A DNA stretch of 64,000 bases, from positions 62,001-126,000 of the forward strand of contig NZ_JAHEPS010000004.1 in assembly GCF_018596335.1 (NCBI RefSeq), read 5' to 3'. Below are positions 25,323 to 33,820 of the stretch, piece after piece; positions within the stretch are counted from its first letter, which is position 1; each line of letters begins with the position of its first letter. The notes below the pieces were generated by a model that was not told where the DNA came from, did no database searches, and was given only the letters and a program-made list of their open reading frames with translations. The position numbers and the translations under genes are program-made. This DNA is from Shewanella jiangmenensis (lineage in GTDB: Bacteria; Pseudomonadota; Gammaproteobacteria; Enterobacterales; Shewanellaceae).

Positions 25323-25363
25323 AGTTCAGGTAAATCAGTTCAGGCAAATCAGTTCCGGTCATC
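25323..25363 (+). repeat. 14-bp tandem repeat, three copies
   Basis: AGTTCAGGTAAATC (25323), AGTTCAGGCAAATC (25337) and AGTTCCGGTCATC (25351) lie in the 5' region of the acyl-CoA ligase gene, ending about 15 bases before its ATG. Confidence 0.8.
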
Positions 25364-25377
25364 AGGCAGGTAATTCC

Positions 25378-27171
25378 ATGTCACTCGAGCAATTTCATCT
25401 GGTGCGGCTGCTCAAGGCCCAAACCAAACAAAACCCCGACGCCATCGCCCTTGAAGGCTTTGAAATGGCAGCTCCCTGGGATCAGGTGTCCCGCAGTCAG
25501 TTCGATACCGGCAGCGATGTGCTGGCGATGCAGCTGATTGCTGCCGGGCTTGGGGTACAGGATAAAATCGCCATCATGTCGAACAACTGTCCACAGTGGA
25601 CAGTGGCCGATGTGGCGGCGCTCAAGGCCCGCGCCGTGGTGGTGCCTGTGTATCCCACCAACACCCTGGAGCAGGCGGCTTATATTCTTAACGATGCAGA
25701 CGTCGGCTTTTTGTTTGTCGATAACGCCGAGCGTTACCAGCTCGCCTGTGAACTGCGCGCACTTTGCCCGGGGCTTAAGTCTATCGTGGTGTTTGATGAG
25801 TCGATTGCGCTGAGCCATCCCGATGATAAGACACTCGCGGCCATGCTTGCGGCTGTGCCACCTGCCGAGGCTGCGATGGAGCTGGGCGCTCGCCTCGAGC
25901 AGACGTCGCTTGACGACCTTTTGACCCTGATTTATACCTCGGGCACCACCGGCGAGCCCAAGGGCGTGATGCTGCCGCACCGCGCCATTGCGTCCACCAT
26001 TTATCAGCACGATAAGCGTCTTGCCTTTACCGAAGGCGATGTATCGCTGGCGTTTTTGCCGCTAAGTCATGTGTTTGAGCGCGGCTGGAGTTTTTACGTG
26101 CTTGGCCGTGGCGGCCGCAACGTGTATTTGTCTGATACCAATCGGGTGAAGCAGGCGATTGCCGCCGTGCGCCCCCATACCCTGTGTGTGGTGCCGCGCT
26201 TCCTGGAGAAGGTTTACAGCGCGGTGCAGGATAAGCTGTCGCGGGCGCCATCTTCACGCAAGGCTCTGTTCAACTGGGCTTTGTCGGTTGGCAGTCGTCA
26301 GTTTGAGGTGGCTCAGGGGCGCGCAAAAGGCGGTGTGCTGCTGTCAATGCAGGCGAAGATTGCCGATAAGTTGGTCGGCAGTAAAATCCGTGAGCAGCTC
26401 GGTGGCCGGCTTAAATTTATGCCCTGCGGCGGCGCGGCGCTAAACGCCGATGTCAGCCGTTTTTTCAATGCCGTGAATGTGCCAGTGCTCTGCGGTTACG
26501 GCCTGACCGAAACCACAGCCACAGTCACCTGCAACACCCTGGAAAACCGGGTGCCCGGCTCCAACGGTCAATGCCTGCCGGATGTGGAAGTGCGCATTGG
26601 TGCCAATGACGAGATTTTGGTGCGCGGCGATACCGTGATGACCGGCTATTACAATCGTCCCGAAGACACAGCTGCGGCGTTTGAGGAAGGCTGGTTTAAA
26701 ACCGGCGATGCCGGACGGCTGGATGCGGCGGGTAATCTCTTTATCACCGACCGTATCAAGGAGCTGATGAAGACCTCGAACGGCAAATACGTGGCGCCGC
26801 AGCGGGTTGAAGGCATGGTGGGGCGCTGCCCCTTTATCGAGCAGGTGGCGATTGTCGCCGATGCCCGTAACTATGTGACCGCCCTGATTGTGCCGGCCTT
26901 TGAAGCGCTGGAAGCCTGGGCGAAAGAGAAAGGGGTGAAGTACGAGTCGCCGCTGGAGCTTATTCGTCACAGCCATGTGCTTGAGCACTTTGAGGCGCGG
27001 CTGAAACTGATGCAGGATGGTTTGGCAGGCTTTGAACAAATCAAGAAGTTCACTCTGCTGGCCGATGCTTTCACCATGGAATCAGGGCTGATCACCCCGA
27101 CCCTGAAGCTCAGGCGAAAGATGATTTATCATAAATATCAGCGGGAAATCAGTGCCATGTACGGCGGCTGA
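25378..27171 (+). CDS. Long-chain acyl-CoA ligase (AMP-binding enzyme)
   Basis: The 597-residue enzyme activates fatty acids to acyl-CoA through an acyl-adenylate. The P-loop-like motif LIYTSGTTGEPKGVML is at about residues 184-199; the A5-like CGYGLTETTA and the hinge region TGDAGRLDAAGNLFITDR follow, with the LMKTSNGKYVAPQ lysine loop near the C-terminus. This is the FadD15-like long form found in many marine gammaproteobacteria. It has its own terminator, and a thioesterase gene follows, so the pair could balance acyl-CoA pools. Confidence 0.92.
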   Translation: MSLEQFHLVRLLKAQTKQNPDAIALEGFEMAAPWDQVSRSQFDTGSDVLAMQLIAAGLGVQDKIAIMSNNCPQWTVADVAALKARAVVVPVYPTNTLEQAAYILNDADVGFLFVDNAERYQLACELRALCPGLKSIVVFDESIALSHPDDKTLAAMLAAVPPAEAAMELGARLEQTSLDDLLTLIYTSGTTGEPKGVMLPHRAIASTIYQHDKRLAFTEGDVSLAFLPLSHVFERGWSFYVLGRGGRNVYLSDTNRVKQAIAAVRPHTLCVVPRFLEKVYSAVQDKLSRAPSSRKALFNWALSVGSRQFEVAQGRAKGGVLLSMQAKIADKLVGSKIREQLGGRLKFMPCGGAALNADVSRFFNAVNVPVLCGYGLTETTATVTCNTLENRVPGSNGQCLPDVEVRIGANDEILVRGDTVMTGYYNRPEDTAAAFEEGWFKTGDAGRLDAAGNLFITDRIKELMKTSNGKYVAPQRVEGMVGRCPFIEQVAIVADARNYVTALIVPAFEALEAWAKEKGVKYESPLELIRHSHVLEHFEARLKLMQDGLAGFEQIKKFTLLADAFTMESGLITPTLKLRRKMIYHKYQREISAMYGG

Positions 27172-27191
27172 TCTTAACCGTACAAAAAGCC

Positions 27192-27220
27192 AAAGACCGC
27201 CCGGTGGCGGTCTTTTGTTT
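27192..27220 (+). terminator. Rho-independent terminator after the acyl-CoA ligase
   Basis: AAAGACCGCC (27192-27201) pairs with GGCGGTCTTT (27206-27215) around CGGT, followed by TGTTTT. Confidence 0.85.
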
Positions 27221-27296
27221 TATGCGGCCCTTGGTGTACTCTGCTCGCTTGTGTCATACCCAAAGAGCTTCACTCAGATGAGCAAGAGGACCCCGC

Positions 27297-27698
27297 ATGG
27301 CCCAGTTTGACCTCAGTATCCAACCCAGATTCAACGAAACCGATGGGCTTGGCCATATCAACAACACAGTGATCCCGATATGGTTTGAAGCGGCCCGCGA
27401 GCCGATTTTCGCCATCTTCAACCCCGAGCTCGACCTGAACCACTGGAACCTGATAGTCGCAGGTTTCAGCATCGCCTTTACCGCGCCAACCTATTACGGT
27501 AAGCCGGTGGAGGTGGTAAGCCGCATCTCCCGCATAGGTAATTCCAGTTTTGAAGTGCTGCAGCAGAGCTTTCAGGGCGGCAAGATGACCGCTGAGGCTA
27601 AAACCACCCTGGTGCACTACGACTACCAAACCGAAAAAAGCGTGGCTATTCCAGCCGATATCCGCACAAAGCTCGCAGCCTTCCTTATCGAGGCCTGA
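27297..27698 (+). CDS. 4-hydroxybenzoyl-CoA thioesterase-family acyl-CoA thioesterase
   Basis: A 133-residue single hot-dog domain protein that probably hydrolyses acyl-CoA. The N-terminal RFNETDGLGHINNTVI matches the 4HBT motif in which the aspartate in the TD.LGH(I/V)NN stretch is catalytic, and the long helix carries WFEAARE. AGAGGA precedes the ATG. It follows an acyl-CoA ligase gene after a terminator and converges on ycaO. Chain-length preference cannot be read from the sequence. Confidence 0.88.
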   Translation: MAQFDLSIQPRFNETDGLGHINNTVIPIWFEAAREPIFAIFNPELDLNHWNLIVAGFSIAFTAPTYYGKPVEVVSRISRIGNSSFEVLQQSFQGGKMTAEAKTTLVHYDYQTEKSVAIPADIRTKLAAFLIEA

Positions 27699-27724
27699 TG
27701 TTTTAACCGGGCGTAAGCAACAAA

Positions 27725-27763
27725 AAAGCCAATCCCTGTTCTTACTTGGGGATTGGCTTTGTG
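27725..27763. terminator. Bidirectional terminator between the thioesterase gene and ycaO
   Basis: AAAGCCAATCCC (27725-27736) pairs with GGGATTGGCTTT (27749-27760). A-runs and T-runs flank both sides, as expected for two convergent genes. Confidence 0.85.
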
Positions 27764-27815
27764 TTTTCTGGCCCGCTAGAGGCCGCTTATCGAACGGCTA
27801 AGCTATTGAAACAGC

Positions 27816-29999
27816 TTACAGGCCTGCGAGCTTAGCGCGAGCAGCATGCAGCTTTTTGTAGCTGTCAATCAAACGCAGGTGACGGTCGAGCCCTTCAAGC
27901 TTCATGCTGGTTGGGGTGAGGCCGTAAAAACGCACTGTGCCTTCGACCGAACCCACCACCGCATTCATGATCTCCTCGCCAAACATACGGCTGAGGTTGT
28001 GCTGATAGTCAGCCAGCTCCAGCTCGTCATCGAGGCTGATTTCCAGCACTGCCTGCATTGCCTGATAGAACAGGCCACGCTTAACCGTGTTGTCGTTGTA
28101 CTGCAGGAAGGCTTCGGTCAGCTCGAGCGCCGGTTCGAGATCGCCAAGGGCGAGGAACGCGAGCAGCTTAAGCTCGAGAATGGTGAGCTTGCCCCAGTCG
28201 GTGTTTTCGTCAAACTCGATGCCGATCAGCGTCTTAATGTCGGTGTAGTCATCGAGCTGGCTGTCTTCGAGGCGCTCAATCAGATCGGCGAGTTCATCGT
28301 CGCTCAAGCGATGCAGGTTAAGAATGTCCTCGCGGAATGCCAGCGCCTTGTTGGTGTTGTCCCAAATGAGGTCGGACACCGGATACACCTCGGAGTAACC
28401 GGGCACCAGAATGCGACAGGCACTGCCAAGGGCGGTGAACTCTGCCACATAGGCCTCAAGGCCCAGGTCGTCGAGGATGCCGAACAGGGCGGCCGACTCT
28501 TCTTCATTGCTGCCGCTGAAGTCCCACTCTACAAACTCGAAGTCGTGCTTGGCACTGAAGAAGCGCCAGGAGATCACCCCGGTGGAGTCGATAAAGTGCT
28601 CGACGAAGTTTTCCGGCTCCTGCACCGCCAGGCTGTTGAAGGTTGGCTTTTGCACATCGTTCAGGCCTTCAAAACTGCGGCCCTGCAACAGTTCGGTGAG
28701 GCTGCGCTCCAAGGCCACTTCGAGGCTTGGGTGGGCGCCGAAGGAGGCAAAAACGCCGCCGGTGCGTGGATTCATCAGGGTTACGCACATCACCGGGAAC
28801 TGGCCGCCGAGGGAGGCATCTTTTACCACCACGGGGAAGCCCTGGGCCTCCAGCGCTTCGATACCTGCCACTATGCTTGGGTACTTGGCGAGCACCTCGG
28901 CCGGTACGTCCGGCAGGGCCAGCTCTTCTTCGATGATCTGGCGTTTTACCGCGCGCTCGAAGATTTCTGACAGACACTGCACCTTGGCTTCGGCGAGGTT
29001 GTTGCCTGCGCTCATGCCGTTGCTGAGGAACAGGTTTTCAATCAGGTTGGACGGGAAATACACTGTCTCGCCATCGCTGCGGCGGGTGTACGGGATGGCG
29101 CAGATGCCGCGCTCGCGGTTACCCGAGTTGGTGTCAATCAGGTGCGAGGCGCGCAGCTCGCCATCGGCGTTGTAAATACTGAGGCAATACTCGTCGAGCA
29201 GACCCTGTGGCAGCGCATCGCGCTTGCCGGGCTTGAACCATTGTTCGTTGGGGTAATGCACAAATTCAGCATTGGCAATTTCTTCACCAAAGTACTGATC
29301 GTTATAGAAGAAGTTGCAGCTGAGGCGCTCGATAAACTCGCCCAGCGCCGAGCACAGGGCGCTCTCTTTGGTGCTGCCCTTGCCGTTGGTAAAACACATG
29401 GGCGAGGCGGCATCGCGGATATGCAACGACCAGACATTGGGCACCAGATTGCGCCAGCTGGAGATTTCGATTTTCATCCCCAATTCGGCCAGTTTGGCGG
29501 TCATGTTGGCGATGGTCTGCTCCAGTGGCAGATCTTTACCCAAAATAAAGGTGCTGTGGTCGCCATCGGGCTTAACCATCAGCATGGCCTGGGCGTCTTC
29601 GTCGAGATTCTCAACGGTTTCAATCACAAACTCAGGGCCGGTCTGCACCACTTTTTTTACTGTGCAGCGGTCGATGGAGCGCAATATGCCTTCGCGGTCT
29701 TTCTCGCTGATGCTCTCTGGCAGTTCAACCTGAATTTTAAACTGCTGGTTGTAGCGGTTTTCCGGGTCGACAATGTTGTTTTGCGACAGGCGGATACCTT
29801 CGGTCGGGATTTCCCGCGACACGCAGTACACCTTCACGAAGTAGGCGGCGCACAGGGCGGAAGAGGCGAGGAAGTAGTCGAACGGGCTTGGCGCCGAGCC
29901 ATCGCCCTTGTAGCGGATTGGCTGGTCGGCAATGACGCTGAAGTCGTCGAATTTGGCCTCGAGTCTCAGGTTATCGAGAAAATTAACTTTGATTTCCAT
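27816..29999 (-). CDS. ycaO: OsmC-YcaO fusion protein (RimO-associated YcaO type)
   Basis: This 727-residue protein joins an OsmC-like domain to a full YcaO. The OsmC part (residues 1 to about 140) keeps two cysteines at the expected places, C50 (SSALCAAYF) and C112 (SIDRCTVKK), used by OsmC/Ohr proteins to reduce hydroperoxides. The YcaO part aligns along its length with E. coli YcaO: SWRNLVPNVWSLHIRD, FTNGKGSTKESAL, ALGEFIERLS, SNGMSAGNN, SLGGQFPV, ASFGAHPS and a C-terminal helical tail. E. coli YcaO uses ATP and supports RimO methylthiolation of ribosomal protein S12. I chose ATG 29999; the frame upstream to 30224 lacks homology. No RiPP genes are near. Confidence 0.93.
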   Translation of the reverse strand: MEIKVNFLDNLRLEAKFDDFSVIADQPIRYKGDGSAPSPFDYFLASSALCAAYFVKVYCVSREIPTEGIRLSQNNIVDPENRYNQQFKIQVELPESISEKDREGILRSIDRCTVKKVVQTGPEFVIETVENLDEDAQAMLMVKPDGDHSTFILGKDLPLEQTIANMTAKLAELGMKIEISSWRNLVPNVWSLHIRDAASPMCFTNGKGSTKESALCSALGEFIERLSCNFFYNDQYFGEEIANAEFVHYPNEQWFKPGKRDALPQGLLDEYCLSIYNADGELRASHLIDTNSGNRERGICAIPYTRRSDGETVYFPSNLIENLFLSNGMSAGNNLAEAKVQCLSEIFERAVKRQIIEEELALPDVPAEVLAKYPSIVAGIEALEAQGFPVVVKDASLGGQFPVMCVTLMNPRTGGVFASFGAHPSLEVALERSLTELLQGRSFEGLNDVQKPTFNSLAVQEPENFVEHFIDSTGVISWRFFSAKHDFEFVEWDFSGSNEEESAALFGILDDLGLEAYVAEFTALGSACRILVPGYSEVYPVSDLIWDNTNKALAFREDILNLHRLSDDELADLIERLEDSQLDDYTDIKTLIGIEFDENTDWGKLTILELKLLAFLALGDLEPALELTEAFLQYNDNTVKRGLFYQAMQAVLEISLDDELELADYQHNLSRMFGEEIMNAVVGSVEGTVRFYGLTPTSMKLEGLDRHLRLIDSYKKLHAARAKLAGL

Positions 30000-30350
30000 G
30001 GGATAATTCCAGATGTTCCGGGCATTCGCAGTTGCCCCGCGGCAAAACCGCTGAAAAATTAGCGCAATTATCGGCTTTTTTGCGGCATGTGTCTTGGATT
30101 TATTGTGCTGGCGCGGTCGGTGAGCGTGCCGAAGAGGCGAAAGCCTGTCTGGGTTAAGGTAGCGTTTTGCAAAATGCAAAACCCAAATTGCACAGCGCTG
30201 GGTGATGGCGATGGCAATTTGCAATCAGCAGTTGGCTGTGGGGCGGTCTGTTTCTGATAAAAATAAGCAAATTCATGAGGATAATACCAATTTTTGGGTT
30301 GGCCTGATTATTGAGTATTCCCTTGCGTCTGTCAGCCTGAGGGAATTGCC
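30000..30350. other. Divergent intergenic region between ycaO and the GFWK protein gene
   Basis: No gene is supported. An open frame continues upstream of ycaO but carries no recognisable domain. The right half, from about 30250, is AT-rich and should hold the promoter of the secreted protein gene at 30351. Confidence 0.5.
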
Positions 30351-31622
30351 ATGTTTAAATTATCCACTGTATGTGTATCGGTTCGCGTTGCAGCCCTGTC
30401 GCTGGTGGCGATGGCCGGCACCCTGAATGCGGCACCGAGCTTTACCGAAAAGCTCATCACCGATGTGGGCTGGCGGGTCGAGTTTGTCGAGAGCCAATAT
30501 GACGCTGCCGCCGATACCACTACCTTTACTTACCGGCTGATGGCCTCATCGCAGGAAAAGGATTTGAGCCATTGGGTGCTGGCGCTTGATGAAAGCCCGA
30601 TTGCCAGCCAGGGCTGCGACCTGGTGAAGTTTGGTCTGGACCCCACCACAGGTGTGTCGGGCTGGAAGTGCGACGATGGCCAAAATGCCGGCAGCACTCA
30701 GCTGTATGAACTGACCTTCAGCGGCCATTTGGGGCAGGACGACACCGAATATTCGGTTAAAGGCGGCACTTATTATGCGGTGGGTGATACCACAGGTCCG
30801 GGTGAGCCCATTATCGATGTACAGAAATTCAATCTCTCCGGCTTGGCGTTTTTGGATGCCAACGGCAATGGTCTGCACGAAAACGATGAGCCGGTATTTG
30901 CCAACGTCATGGTATTACTCAGTAATGGCGAAACCCAGCGCACCGACGATGGCGGCCATTACCGCTTTACCGAGCTGCCCCGTGGCTACTATGAAGTCAG
31001 CATTCAGCCTGAAACTCCGGCAGTAATGGACGACTTCAATGAGCTTTTGAGCGGCTATTACCTGCCGACCACGGCCTCATTGCTGAGCCTTGAGCTGACT
31101 TCGGACATCAGCAATCAGGATTTTGGCTTTAATACCAATGTCGGCGCCCTGATGGATGATTTTGACAGTGCAGATCCCGATGGCAACGGCCAGACCTTTG
31201 CTGGCACCGGCAAGACCATAGGTTTTTGGAAGCATCAGCTAACCTCGGCGCAAAAAGGCAAAACCAAAGGAGTGCAGGTGAGTGCGGCGCTGGTGCGTGA
31301 CTATCTGTACAGCGGCACCTCGTCAGTTAAAACCATGTACATCGAGCCCTTTGCCGAACTGCCGGCGGCTGTGCCGGGTGCGTATGATTACGGTCTGACG
31401 GTATTGAGTTCTACTTCCAGTGATGCGCTGGCTCTGCTTAAAAAACAACTGTTTGCCACCGAGCTGAATTATCAGGCCGGTTGGGGGCTCTCCAGCATGG
31501 CGCTGCAGGGCAGCCTGATTGCCTGGGCCGAGTATCTCGCGAAATACCCCGACAGTTTCAGCCGCGATGAGCTGTTGCAGGCCAAGGATATTTGCGACCT
31601 TATCAATAACTCGGGCGAATAA
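30351..31622 (+). CDS. Secreted protein with SdrD_B-like domain and C-terminal GFWK motif
   Basis: The 423-residue exported protein has a signal peptide ending near GTLNAA, a first beta-rich region (about residues 30-155) and a Cna_B/SdrD_B-like module at about 160-255 (LAFLDANGNGLHENDEP, then DDGGHYRFTELPRGYYEVSI). An Asp-rich link (DDFDSADPDGNGQ) leads to a C-terminal domain that starts GKTIGFWKHQL near residue 287. GFWK(H) modules recur in secreted bacterial proteins of unknown role. The D/N-rich loops could bind calcium. No sortase or membrane anchor signal is seen. It has its own terminator, so it is probably monocistronic. Confidence 0.8.
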   Translation: MFKLSTVCVSVRVAALSLVAMAGTLNAAPSFTEKLITDVGWRVEFVESQYDAAADTTTFTYRLMASSQEKDLSHWVLALDESPIASQGCDLVKFGLDPTTGVSGWKCDDGQNAGSTQLYELTFSGHLGQDDTEYSVKGGTYYAVGDTTGPGEPIIDVQKFNLSGLAFLDANGNGLHENDEPVFANVMVLLSNGETQRTDDGGHYRFTELPRGYYEVSIQPETPAVMDDFNELLSGYYLPTTASLLSLELTSDISNQDFGFNTNVGALMDDFDSADPDGNGQTFAGTGKTIGFWKHQLTSAQKGKTKGVQVSAALVRDYLYSGTSSVKTMYIEPFAELPAAVPGAYDYGLTVLSSTSSDALALLKKQLFATELNYQAGWGLSSMALQGSLIAWAEYLAKYPDSFSRDELLQAKDICDLINNSGE

Positions 31623-31692
31623 TATCTGTATGTAAAACAGGGCTTAATCTTAGGCGCAGTCCAAGCTTTACATCTAAGGTTTTGTTCTGAGC

Positions 31693-31717
31693 AAGAGGCC
31701 CGTGTGGCCTCTTTTTG
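31693..31717 (+). terminator. Rho-independent terminator after the GFWK protein gene
   Basis: AAGAGGCC (31693-31700) pairs with GGCCTCTT (31706-31713) around CGTGT and leads into a T-run. Confidence 0.85.
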
Positions 31718-31806
31718 TTGCTGTGGTGCTTAGCCGACGCCTGCTTCTGGCGATGGGGCAAGAGCAGGCGTATCATGGTGCCGATTTTTTGGTATCCGGA
31801 GTGGTA

Positions 31807-32112
31807 ATGAGCGGTTTGACCCCTGAGCTGGCGGTAATTTTATTGAATCTGGCAATTATTGCCGTGGCCTATGGCTCTGTGTATCCCAAGCTTGCCGGCA
31901 GTAATATGCAAAAGATTTCGGTGTGCGACCTGTTCGCCTCGGGGCTGGCACTGGTCATAGTCGGCATTAAATACTGGGGGAGTGGCGCCGAGTTTAACCT
32001 GCTGCTCGGCAACACCAACTGGTTCTGGTTTACCCTGATAAGCTACTTTGTGCTCGAGCTGCCAGCGGTGTTTTGGTACATCAAAAAATACGGTATCAGT
32101 ATGCCAAAGTAA
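31807..32112 (+). CDS. Small three-helix membrane protein, unknown function
   Basis: A 101-residue protein with three hydrophobic segments (about residues 6-24, 38-54, 67-88) and a basic C-terminal end (YIKKYGISMPK). GGAG lies five bases before the ATG at 31807. The open frame extends upstream to 31702, but that part overlaps the preceding terminator, so the later start is right. No family recognised. Confidence 0.75.
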   Translation: MSGLTPELAVILLNLAIIAVAYGSVYPKLAGSNMQKISVCDLFASGLALVIVGIKYWGSGAEFNLLLGNTNWFWFTLISYFVLELPAVFWYIKKYGISMPK

Positions 32113-32283
32113 CCACTGCCTCAGTCGTTATAGATGGTTTAAATTAATCCATGATGTCGTAAAGGCTGTGCCGGGTGGAAAACTCTGAATATCTGCCATG
32201 GCTATGACTTATTGTCCTTGGCGTCTTGGCAATCATAGTTTTTATGGGTTTATTTATTTCACCCATGTGCTTGTGAGTTCAGG

Positions 32284-32325
32284 AGAAGGCCGGAGCCGGT
32301 TTTCTTGGGCTGGCGGCCTTCTTGG
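32284..32325 (-). terminator. Possible hairpin downstream of the MarR gene
   Basis: AGAAGGCCG (32284-32292) can pair with CGGCCTTCT near 32316-32324, with a shorter inner stem. It lies just past the marR-type stop codon on the - strand. No good T-run follows in either direction, so terminator function is doubtful. Confidence 0.3.
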
Positions 32326-32328
32326 TTG

Positions 32329-32811
32329 TTACTCAAACTGGCTGAGCCAGTTCTTTAATAAGCCGTTGAGCGCCTGCTGCTCATCCTGACTCAGCCCTGC
32401 CAACGCTTTTTTTTGGGTTTCCACATGGCTGGTCAGCACCTGCGCCAGGGTGGAAATGCCCTTGGCGGTAAGGCAGACTTCGATGCTGCGCCGATCGGTC
32501 TGGCTGTGCTCGCGCACTATCAGACCTTTTTCTTCCAGCCGATCGAGACGGTTGGTCATAGCGCCCGAAGTGAGCATCATGGAACTGAGCAAATCCGACG
32601 GTGTCAGTCGGTAAGGCGCGCCGCTGCGACGCAGTGTTGCCAGCACATCAAATTCACCCGGCTTAAGATCGTACGCCTTGTGGCAATCGCTGATGGCCTG
32701 CTCAAGGTGCTTTATCAGTCGGGCAAAACGCCCCATGATCCCCATGGCAAGGGTGTCCATGCCGGGTTTTTCTTTGGCCCACTGCGCCAGAATGTTATCG
32801 ACCGCGTCCAT
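32329..32811 (-). CDS. MarR-family transcriptional regulator
   Basis: The 160-residue regulator has the MarR winged helix at about residues 55-120: LKPGEFDVLATLRRSG, then LTPSDLLSSMMLTSGAMTNRLDRLEEKGLI and the wing REHSQTDRRSIEV. Flanking helices form the dimer interface. It is divergent from a DMT-family exporter gene, with palindromes between them, so it most likely represses that gene and itself in response to a small ligand. The exporter is frameshifted, which may leave the regulator without its main target. Confidence 0.92.
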   Translation of the reverse strand: MDAVDNILAQWAKEKPGMDTLAMGIMGRFARLIKHLEQAISDCHKAYDLKPGEFDVLATLRRSGAPYRLTPSDLLSSMMLTSGAMTNRLDRLEEKGLIVREHSQTDRRSIEVCLTAKGISTLAQVLTSHVETQKKALAGLSQDEQQALNGLLKNWLSQFE

Positions 32812-32841
32812 CTAATGTCTCAATTTTCATCAACATATAAT

Positions 32842-32859
32842 TATCTTAGCATGAAGATA
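32842..32859. promoter_or_regulatory. Inverted repeat, likely MarR operator
   Basis: TATCTT (32842-32847) and AAGATA (32854-32859) form an inverted repeat with a 6-bp spacer in the 108-bp gap between the MarR and DMT genes. A related element, GTAAAGATACTTAC (about 32905-32918), overlaps the exporter's translation start region. Two similar sites in a divergent promoter are typical for MarR regulators. Confidence 0.55.
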
Positions 32860-32919
32860 CTTTACGGAAAGGTTTTTCTGCGTTAGCCTGAAATTAATCT
32901 CAACGTAAAGATACTTACC

Positions 32920-33820
32920 ATGAATATAATTTTGGCCATGCTCACCGCCGCCCTGTGGGGGACGACCTACGCGGTAACCCAATACACCATGCCCGACTGG
33001 CCGCCGCTGCTGTTGGGTGCGATTAGGGCATTGCCGGCCGGACTTATTCTTTGGTGTATCCGCCCCGGATTACCTGCCAAAGGCCAATGGCCGGGGTTAG
33101 TTAAATTGGGTGCTGTGAACATAGCGCTGTTCTTCAGTCTGATTTTTGTGATGGCGCATACGCTGCCCTCGGCGGTATCCGGCGTGGGTATGGTGTCGGT
33201 GCCTTTGTTCGCCATGCTGTTTCAGTATCTGGTGCTTAAGGCTAAACCCAGGGCGTCGCAGCTGCTGGCAGGCGCTTTACTGTTGGTGCTTGGCGCCCTG
33301 CTGTTTAATCCCGCCAGTCTCACCTTAAATCCACTTGGCTTGGCGGCTATGCTTGCCGCCATCGGCTGCATTATTGTCGGTAGCCGCATGACCCAAACCC
33401 TGAGCGGCAAACTGCATTGGTGGGATGTGCTGGTGTGGCAGTTAGTTAATAGTCGGCGGCAGCTTGCTGGCGCTGGTTGCTGGGATTCAGTGGTGGTTTG
33501 AGCCCACCGCCTTCGCGGCAATCCGCGATGGTGTGAGCAGCCGCGAAGTCGCGGGATTGGTGTGGATTGTGCTGCTCAATACGGTAGTGGCTTACGGCCT
33601 GTATGTATTTTTGATGCAGCGTATGACAGTGGTGGAATTTACCTTTGGCGGCATCGCCAACCCCATCACCGGCATTGCTCTTGGGGTGTGGCTGCTCAGC
33701 GAGCAATACTCGCCGCTGCAATATGGCCTGATGGCCGGGATGATACTGGCATCACTGCTGCCAAGCTTGCTGCCACTGCTCGGCCGAAAGCTTGGCAGCA
33801 ATAAGCTTGGCCGCGCTTAG
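32920..33820 (+). pseudogene. DMT/EamA-family exporter interrupted by a one-base frameshift
   Basis: Two adjacent frames together encode one EamA drug/metabolite transporter of about 299 residues with ten helices. The first frame reads from ATG 32920 to past the WWDVLVWQL stretch. The family sequence resumes in the next frame at about 33450 (VGGSLLALVAGIQWWFEPT) and runs to TAG at 33818-33820. The total span is 901 bases, one more than a multiple of three. Removing one base in GTTAATAGTC (about 33445-33454) restores a continuous product. Read in the first frame, the product stops at 33501 after 193 residues. Sequencing error or recent inactivation are both possible. Its last bases overlap rsmJ. 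Confidence 0.85.

Larger units (their letters stand above)
25008..25377 (+). other. Intergenic stretch with repeats and a terminator
   Basis: No gene is seen. It holds degenerate 12-15 bp repeats starting AAGCTAAACTA or AAGCTGA (25008-25085), a terminator (25174-25197) and a three-copy 14-bp repeat (25323-25363) just before the acyl-CoA ligase start. Confidence 0.6.

Noticed and set aside
27846..28970. + strand open frame of 374 codons
   Set aside because: It is antisense to the YcaO domain and shows no recognisable motif.
27816..31622. RiPP biosynthesis cluster built on YcaO
   Set aside because: The YcaO belongs to the stand-alone RimO-linked type, and no precursor peptide, dehydrogenase or partner protein is nearby; the next gene is a large secreted protein.
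32198..32389. Possible small gene between the membrane protein and MarR genes
   Set aside because: The start has no clear ribosome binding site, the frame overlaps the 3' end of the MarR gene, and no family is recognisable.
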